Shown piece by piece: positions 4,870 through 10,488 of a stretch of 10,488 nt of DNA. Source of the DNA: Clostridiales bacterium UBA4362 (GTDB taxonomy: Bacteria; Bacillota; Clostridia; TANB77; CAG-508). The stretch is from positions 20,562-31,049 of the forward strand of contig DGSM01000024.1 of assembly GCA_002393975.1 (NCBI GenBank). Reading direction: 5' to 3'. The position numbers and the translations under genes were made by a program. Position 1 is the first letter of the stretch, and every line of letters starts with the position of its first letter. Below the pieces are notes generated by a model. That model was not told where the DNA came from. It saw only the letters and a program-made list of their open reading frames with translations, and did no database searches.

Positions 4870-6900
4870 CTATTCTATCATCTTTAAAAAGTCTTCCTCA
4901 GAAATAATAGCAATTCCTAATTCTTGTGCTTTGGTAAGCTTAGATCCAGCATCTTCTCCAGCTAGTACGTAATCTGTCTTATTAGAAACTGATGATGAAG
5001 TTTTTCCTCCAAAACTCTCAATTATATATTGAGCTTGTTCTCTAGAATATTTTTGTAAAGTACCAGTAAGCACAAATCTCTTCCCTTCAAATCTATTGTC
5101 ATCACTTTCTTCTACTAGAGAATTCATGTTTACTCCAGCTTTTTTTAATCTTTCAATTAAATCTAAAGATTGAGGATCATTAAAGAAGTCAAATATGCTT
5201 TGAGCTATAATATCTCCAATTCCATCCTTTGATGTTAAGTCCTCAATGCTGGCATTAATTAAATTATCTAATGTTTTATACTTCTTTGCTAAAATTTTTG
5301 CTTGTTTCTTTCCAACATGTCTAATACCAAAACTACAAATAAGGTTTGATAAATCACTATTTTTAGAAATCTCTATTGAATTTACTAAATTTTGTGCAAA
5401 TTTAGTACCTTCTTTTTTTAATTGTTTAATGTCTTCTAGTTTTAAGTCATAAATGTCTGCTATATTTGAAATCAAATTATTGTCTATTAATTGTTCTACA
5501 ATTTTTATTCCTAAACCTTCAATATTCATCCCTTCTTTTGATGCAAAATGATAAATATTTTGAAGTAATTTTGCAGGACATTCAATTCCTGTACAACGAA
5601 GTGCCGCTTCGCCTTCTTCTCTAATAGCGGGAGCTCCACAAACAGGGCATGTACTAGGCATTGAGAACTCTTTTTCATTGCCAGTTCTTTTCTCTTTATT
5701 AACTCCAATTACTTCAGGGATTACATCACCTTGTTTTTGTATTATAACTCTATCACCAATCATTAGACCTTTTTCTTTTATAAAGTCTTCATTATGTAAT
5801 GTGGTCTTTGAGATTGTAGAACCAGCTAGTCTAACAGGTTCCAATATTGCAACAGGTGTTATTACTCCAGTTCTTCCTACTTCTAAACTTATTTCTTTAA
5901 GTAGTGTTTCTTTTTGCTCTGGTGGGTATTTATATGCAACTGCCCATCTAGGAAATTTAAATGTAACTCCCATTTTTTCTCTAAGTTCTAGATCATCGAC
6001 TTTAATTACGGCACCATCTATTCCAAAAGATAATTGGTCTCTTTTTTCTCCAATTTCTTTTATTGCATCAATTGCCTCATCTATATTCTTACAAAGTTTT
6101 CTGAAAGGTACTACATTAAAACCTAGACTTGCTAAAAACTCTAATTCTTCAAAATGTGAGTAGAACTTTTTATTATCAACTTTTTGGACATTAAAAATAT
6201 AAATATCTAATGGCCTTGAAGCTGTTATTTTAGAATCAAGTTGTCTTAAAGATCCTGCTGCTGCATTTCGTGCATTAGCAAATAGTTTCTCTCCGGTTAT
6301 TTCTCTTTCTTCATTAAGTTTTTCAAAATCCTTACTAGATAAGAAAACTTCCCCTCTAACAGTAATATCAATAGGTTCTTTAAGCTTATGAGGAATTGAT
6401 TTTATCGTCAGTACATTTGCAGTAACATCCTCTCCAACATTGCCATCTCCACGAGTAGCTCCTTGTACTAAAATACCTTTTTCATATTTTAAAGCACATG
6501 ATAATCCATCAATTTTGGTTTCAACACAATAATTAGTATCTCCATTTTCATGAACTCTTTTATCAAATTCATAAATAGATTCAAAATCAAAAACATCTTG
6601 TAAACTTTGAAGAGGTACTTCATGTGTTACTTTTTCAAAATCTGATTTAACATGACCTCCAACATGTTGTGTTGGTGAATTACTTAATATAAGCTCTGGA
6701 TTTTCTTTCTCCAAAGCTTTAAGTCTATTATTCATCATATCATATTCATAATCAGAAATTTGAGGATTATCTTCATCATAATAAAGATGAGAATAATAAT
6801 TTAGTTTTTCAACCAAATCTTTAATCTCTTTTTTTATTTCCTCTTTATTATGCTCTTTAGTATCTTTTACTTCATCATTAAAAATATTTAGTTGGTCCAT
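4870..6900 (-). CDS. ligA: NAD-dependent DNA ligase LigA
   Basis: 676 residues, full length for the family. It seals nicks in DNA during replication and repair, using NAD+ to adenylate itself. The order of domains is standard: Ia domain with 'YYSHLYYDEDNPQISDYEYD' (35-54), adenylation domain with the nucleophile Lys129 in KIDG (129-132) and 'TRGDGNVGEDVT' (149-160), OB fold with 'GRTG..TPVA' (342-351), a four-cysteine zinc finger (Cys418, 421, 436, 441), helix-hairpin-helix repeats (about 455-575) and a C-terminal BRCT domain (about 603-676). The first 20 residues are a polar extension before the usual start. The ATG has an AAAAGG site 6 bases upstream. It follows pgsA by 24 bases. The usual clostridial neighbours pcrA and gatCAB are not seen beside it. 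Confidence 0.98.
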   Translation of the reverse strand: MDQLNIFNDEVKDTKEHNKEEIKKEIKDLVEKLNYYSHLYYDEDNPQISDYEYDMMNNRLKALEKENPELILSNSPTQHVGGHVKSDFEKVTHEVPLQSLQDVFDFESIYEFDKRVHENGDTNYCVETKIDGLSCALKYEKGILVQGATRGDGNVGEDVTANVLTIKSIPHKLKEPIDITVRGEVFLSSKDFEKLNEEREITGEKLFANARNAAAGSLRQLDSKITASRPLDIYIFNVQKVDNKKFYSHFEELEFLASLGFNVVPFRKLCKNIDEAIDAIKEIGEKRDQLSFGIDGAVIKVDDLELREKMGVTFKFPRWAVAYKYPPEQKETLLKEISLEVGRTGVITPVAILEPVRLAGSTISKTTLHNEDFIKEKGLMIGDRVIIQKQGDVIPEVIGVNKEKRTGNEKEFSMPSTCPVCGAPAIREEGEAALRCTGIECPAKLLQNIYHFASKEGMNIEGLGIKIVEQLIDNNLISNIADIYDLKLEDIKQLKKEGTKFAQNLVNSIEISKNSDLSNLICSFGIRHVGKKQAKILAKKYKTLDNLINASIEDLTSKDGIGDIIAQSIFDFFNDPQSLDLIERLKKAGVNMNSLVEESDDNRFEGKRFVLTGTLQKYSREQAQYIIESFGGKTSSSVSNKTDYVLAGEDAGSKLTKAQELGIAIISEEDFLKMIE

Positions 6901-6924
6901 TTTAAACCTTTTCCAAAATAATTA

Positions 6925-7527
6925 TTATTTATCTTTTAATAATATGTCTTTTCCATCTTTCAAATATTCATATCCAGAGAAAATTGTAGCTATTACAGAC
7001 AATGTCATTATTATTGATTGAATAATATTTAATGTCATAAATCCTGGATTTTCGATTACTCCTCTAGCAAAGTCAAAATAAGCATAATTATCTATAAAGA
7101 TTAATATAAGAGCAATCATTTGAGTAACAGTTTTTAATTTTCCCCATTTATTAGCAGCAACAACTTTTCCTTTTTTACCAGCTGCCATCATTCTATATCC
7201 AGATACCAAAAATTCTCTAAATACAACAATTATTGGAATCCATGCTGGGAGCCTTTGCATTCCTACTAAAATTAGCATTGCAGCAATTACTAAAATCTTG
7301 TCTGCAATAGGATCTAAAAACTTTCCAAAATCGGTAATTTGATTATTTTTTCTTGCTAGATATCCATCTAATTTATCTGTTATTGATGCAATTATAAAAA
7401 CTATCCACATCAAAAACATTGTCATCGGTACCCAGAGAACTTTCCCTGGGATATCGAAAAATGACAAAACTACCATTATTGGTACTAATAAAATTCTTAA
7501 AACCGTTAATTTATTAGGTGTATTCAT
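6925..7527 (-). CDS. pgsA: CDP-diacylglycerol--glycerol-3-phosphate 3-phosphatidyltransferase
   Basis: 200 residues. It makes phosphatidylglycerophosphate from CDP-diacylglycerol and glycerol-3-phosphate, the committed step to phosphatidylglycerol, in the cytoplasmic membrane. The CDP-alcohol phosphotransferase motif is complete: D51-x2-D54-G55-x2-A58-R59-x8-G68-x3-D72-x3-D76, whose aspartates bind the metal ions. The opening 'NTPNKLTVLRILLVP' is characteristic of PgsA and not of other family members. About five or six hydrophobic segments span the membrane (including about 7-23, 33-50, 78-105, 132-147, 165-188). The ATG follows AAAGGGGG at 5 bases, 15 bases after the UPF0182 stop. A cardiolipin or phosphatidylserine synthase is a less likely alternative. 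Confidence 0.95.
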   Translation of the reverse strand: MNTPNKLTVLRILLVPIMVVLSFFDIPGKVLWVPMTMFLMWIVFIIASITDKLDGYLARKNNQITDFGKFLDPIADKILVIAAMLILVGMQRLPAWIPIIVVFREFLVSGYRMMAAGKKGKVVAANKWGKLKTVTQMIALILIFIDNYAYFDFARGVIENPGFMTLNIIQSIIMTLSVIATIFSGYEYLKDGKDILLKDK

Positions 7528-7542
7528 AAAGCCCCCTTTAAA

Positions 7543-10419
7543 CTATTCGTTTACATTTTCTACAGCATCGTTTGCTGTTTGATTAGCCTCTTGGCTAGCT
7601 TTTATTGCATTTTCTGCAATTTTATTTTCTTCTTCTTTCTTAACAGTTGATTCTAATTGGTCAAGAAGTTTTGTAAGTTTTTCCATGTCTTCACCATATA
7701 GTTTCCAATCATTATTTCTGCTAGAATTTTTAACATTGTTCTTAGTTTTTATAATTTCATTTATTAATGCATCTTTATCATCTGTATTAATAATATCAAT
7801 ATCAATTGCTTTTGAAACAAAGTTATTACGTGCTTCTTCTGCTGTATCTCCAATTGCAATTTTATTACCTGAAGCAATTATTACTTTTTTCAAGGTTGGT
7901 TTTTGATTTGATTCATTGATTATATCTTGATATATAGCTTCAACATAAACAATTGTATCCTCTACAGGAATAGCATACATTTTTCTAGTTATCTTTGTGC
8001 CACTAATACTTAATGATGCAACTTCTGATGCAATTGTTTCATCTTGATTAATTTGTGATTCAAGTTGAAGTAAACCAGGTACACTATTATCTGAGTTAAA
8101 TGAATTAATATTTAGCACCATATTTGAGCCATCCATATATCCAACCATATATGCTGTAATATTTTGCTTATCATATGTAGCGTAAGGAATTATTATTCCT
8201 AGTGTATCTTTTCCTTCATTATTTTTTATCATTGCATAATATGGCTCTATATGATTATCAGATGCATTAGTATAAGATGTATCTGATATTTCCCATATAT
8301 CATTTCCTCTATAAAGAACTTCTGATTCCATATTATGATAGATAGCAGCAAAGTTAGCTTGTACATTAAATAAGTATTTAGGATAAACAAAATGTGAACT
8401 TATATCTTCCGGTATCGTTGATTCTTTATCTTCAAATAATCCAGGATAAACATTGTTATATCCCATTATAATTGGATCAGTTCTGTCTGTAATATAGAAC
8501 TTCATTTCTCCAGTATAAGCATTTATTATAACTTTGCAAGAATTCTTTATATAATTTATTTGTGTATAATTTGGTCCTTCATATTTTTGTGAGAAAGGAA
8601 CTTCATTAGATGTTGTATAGGCATCTATTACCCAATATAATTCACCATTATTATTTACAACCATATATGGATTATCATCATAGCTTAAATATGGCATAGC
8701 AGTTCTAACTCTTTTTAATATATTTCTATTTGTTAAAATTCTACTATCTTTTTTCATAGATAAAGAAGTGGCAAGTTTTAAGTTTCCTTCTTTAATTCCT
8801 AAAATAAGTCTATCTATAAAGTTTAATTTTAATCCATTTTCACCTGTATATGCATATTCAACATCTTTATTTGTTTCTACATTGTCTACATAGTCAAACT
8901 CACTTTTAGCACTATTGATAACAGCTGCATCATTAGTCTCTAATCCATAATAAATTCTTGGTTGAGATATAGAAATCTTTTCATCTTTCATATCTCCAAA
9001 ACTTTTATCATAGTTTACTAAGTATCCATTTTCATCAGTAGATCCTGCTAATGTAACCAAAGTTCCATAGCCATGTGTATATTGATATGTTTTATTTGAA
9101 TATGATGCATTATTGTTTGATATTTCTCTAGGAGTTATATAACAAAGTGTTGGTTTGTTATCCAAATTATACATTTCAATTTGTGTATTTCTAAATGTAT
9201 AATAACCTTTTACTGTTTGAGTTGTTTTTGCTTCTTGTAATACTTTGTCAGAGTTTACTATAGGCATATTATTAAGAATATTTGAGTTAGTTCCTAACTC
9301 ATCAGTTGTAATAGTTCCACTATAGTCAATGGTTTTATAATTTGTATTTAACGAATAAGCATCTTTAGTCAAAGCAATGTTTGCCTTAATGTATTTGTCG
9401 TTTCTTTCTAGGTATGTTGAACCAGTAATTCCAGAATATATAGCTAGTACAATTGCTAGTGTAATTAAATAAACTGGAACCACTATCACATATCCTAAAA
9501 CTCTCTTGGTACTTGACTTTTTAACTGCTCCATAAGCTTTTATTATAGAAAAAGATACTAAGAATGCTAGTATCACATATCCTACCAATTTAACAGTTGC
9601 ATCTGCTTGGCTTGCTCCATATAAAGAATATAGGTTTCCATCTGATAGTTCTATGCTCATAAATTTTTCATTTCCAATGTTTGTAGCCATAGCAACTAAT
9701 ACAAATAGTCCCATAAAAATAGCAATTACATTAACCTTAGGGCCTATTACTTTAATCAAATTACATTTATCTAAAGTTTCTTTTGAAACTCCATCAAAGC
9801 TCTTATTAAGTATAATTAAAGAATATAATATAGCATAGACAATTGTAGCTAATATAACTATCATAAAATATAGTAATAGTGTTTTTACAAATGGTTTTAT
9901 AAATACAAAGTAGCCTATATCAATATTAAATACAGGATCATTTATTCCAAACCATGAATTGCTAAAGCACATTAAAGCTTTTTGTAAAAGAAAAGCAGTT
10001 GCAACAAATGAACCTATTAATGCAATACAAAATGATGCTGATTTTTTAGGGAAATTTGGCATTTCTTTTTTCTCATCATCAAAGAATAATTTTAGTAATC
10101 TGTGTGTTTTTCTATGTGTAAAGTAGAACATAGCATATAGAAAAACAAAGTTTAAGATTAATGAACTAAAAGTATATGTGCTTCTTCTAAGGAATATATT
10201 TAGATAGTTTTCTCCCATATCTTTTAATTCAAGATAATTTCCTCTTACCAATACTGAAAGAACTAAAACTAAAATAATTAGAACAGCAATAATAATTTTT
10301 CTTCTAATTCTGTAATTTCTTTTATTCTTTTCTTCTAAAGAAAGTTTTGCTAATTCTTCTTTTTTAGCTTCTTTTTTTAGCATTTTTTCTTGTTTTTTAT
10401 TTTCTTTTTTCTCGCTCAT
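7543..10419 (-). CDS. UPF0182 (COG1615) family membrane protein
   Basis: 958 residues, normal for the family, whose biochemical role is not established. The N-terminal 40 residues are strongly basic and cytoplasmic. Seven membrane segments follow (about 42-60, 83-101, 128-148, 175-203, 229-248, 276-296, 307-329). Family hallmarks are 'DPVFNIDIGYFVF' (161-173), between segments 3 and 4, and 'YLERNDKYIKANIALTKDAY' (336-355), right after segment 7. The remaining 600 residues are predicted to face outside and are rich in Asn, Tyr and Ser. The last 60 or so residues are a charged, Glu/Lys/Ala-rich helical tail, likely a coiled coil. The ATG follows an AAAGGG site. Placement directly before pgsA hints at an envelope role, but this is inference only. 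Confidence 0.92.
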   Translation of the reverse strand: MSEKKENKKQEKMLKKEAKKEELAKLSLEEKNKRNYRIRRKIIIAVLIILVLVLSVLVRGNYLELKDMGENYLNIFLRRSTYTFSSLILNFVFLYAMFYFTHRKTHRLLKLFFDDEKKEMPNFPKKSASFCIALIGSFVATAFLLQKALMCFSNSWFGINDPVFNIDIGYFVFIKPFVKTLLLYFMIVILATIVYAILYSLIILNKSFDGVSKETLDKCNLIKVIGPKVNVIAIFMGLFVLVAMATNIGNEKFMSIELSDGNLYSLYGASQADATVKLVGYVILAFLVSFSIIKAYGAVKKSSTKRVLGYVIVVPVYLITLAIVLAIYSGITGSTYLERNDKYIKANIALTKDAYSLNTNYKTIDYSGTITTDELGTNSNILNNMPIVNSDKVLQEAKTTQTVKGYYTFRNTQIEMYNLDNKPTLCYITPREISNNNASYSNKTYQYTHGYGTLVTLAGSTDENGYLVNYDKSFGDMKDEKISISQPRIYYGLETNDAAVINSAKSEFDYVDNVETNKDVEYAYTGENGLKLNFIDRLILGIKEGNLKLATSLSMKKDSRILTNRNILKRVRTAMPYLSYDDNPYMVVNNNGELYWVIDAYTTSNEVPFSQKYEGPNYTQINYIKNSCKVIINAYTGEMKFYITDRTDPIIMGYNNVYPGLFEDKESTIPEDISSHFVYPKYLFNVQANFAAIYHNMESEVLYRGNDIWEISDTSYTNASDNHIEPYYAMIKNNEGKDTLGIIIPYATYDKQNITAYMVGYMDGSNMVLNINSFNSDNSVPGLLQLESQINQDETIASEVASLSISGTKITRKMYAIPVEDTIVYVEAIYQDIINESNQKPTLKKVIIASGNKIAIGDTAEEARNNFVSKAIDIDIINTDDKDALINEIIKTKNNVKNSSRNNDWKLYGEDMEKLTKLLDQLESTVKKEEENKIAENAIKASQEANQTANDAVENVNE

Positions 10420-10435
10420 TAAAAATCAACCCTTT

Positions 10436-10488
10436 CTAATCAACAATAGCATTTGCAAAGTCATGTGCATTAAACTCTTGCAAATCTT
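10436..10488 (-). CDS. C-terminal end of an unidentified gene (partial)
   Basis: Sixteen codons (DLQEFNAHDFANAIVD) and a TAG stop are open to the window edge on the minus strand. The stop lies 16 bases before the UPF0182 ATG, a spacing typical of an operon in this window. The fragment is too short to identify. I considered rimO, which often precedes pgsA, but the tail does not look like the usual TRAM-domain ending. Confidence 0.55.
   Translation of the reverse strand, partial: DLQEFNAHDFANAIVD

Noticed and set aside
5678..6163. 161-codon plus-strand open frame antisense to ligA
   Set aside because: It lies fully inside the conserved adenylation/OB part of ligA, has no ribosome site and a low-complexity Ser/Leu/Ile-rich product typical of an antisense shadow.
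1..10488. CRISPR arrays, tRNA or rRNA genes, insertion sequences
   Set aside because: I looked for regularly spaced repeats, cloverleaf-like segments and transposase genes on both strands and saw none.

Overview
This is an AT-rich stretch of a Gram-positive, Clostridia-like (Bacillota) chromosome. The reasons are the strong A/T codon bias, purine-rich Shine-Dalgarno sites (GGAGG, AAGGGGG) before most genes, a Bacillota-type NAD-dependent DNA ligase, a PgsA phospholipid synthase and a UPF0182 membrane protein. The species cannot be named from the sequence. Every supported gene lies on the minus strand, so transcription runs from high to low coordinates.

Right part (about 4870-10488): a housekeeping run. 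It starts with the last 16 codons of an unidentified gene, followed by a 958-residue UPF0182 membrane protein, pgsA (phosphatidylglycerophosphate synthase) and ligA (DNA ligase). Gaps are 15-25 bases, consistent with one operon.

Middle part (about 4177-4861): two small genes continue directly from ligA. One is a 79-residue protein of unknown family whose ribosome site uses the ligA stop codon; the other is a 143-residue protein with DUF4116-like repeats.

Left-middle part (1502-4083): a three-gene unit with its own predicted promoter (TAGACT-17-TATAAT). In order of transcription it encodes a CYTH/triphosphate-tunnel protein, a compact radical SAM enzyme with several viperin-like motifs, and a LysR regulator whose ATG overlaps the radical SAM stop (ATGA). 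This is the most interesting part: a viperin-like enzyme would make a modified nucleoside triphosphate, the CYTH fold acts on triphosphates, and the LysR protein could sense a product. That functional link is inference.

Left part (1-1501): a 15-bp perfect hairpin follows the LysR gene. Then comes a separately promoted radical SAM gene of the peptide-maturase type, with an MftB/PqqD-like N-terminal segment and a SPASM-like C-terminal segment that has lost almost all its cysteines. About 200 bases beyond its stop lies a strong bidirectional terminator hairpin. No clear precursor peptide is visible. No tRNA, rRNA, CRISPR array, insertion sequence or transposase was seen.
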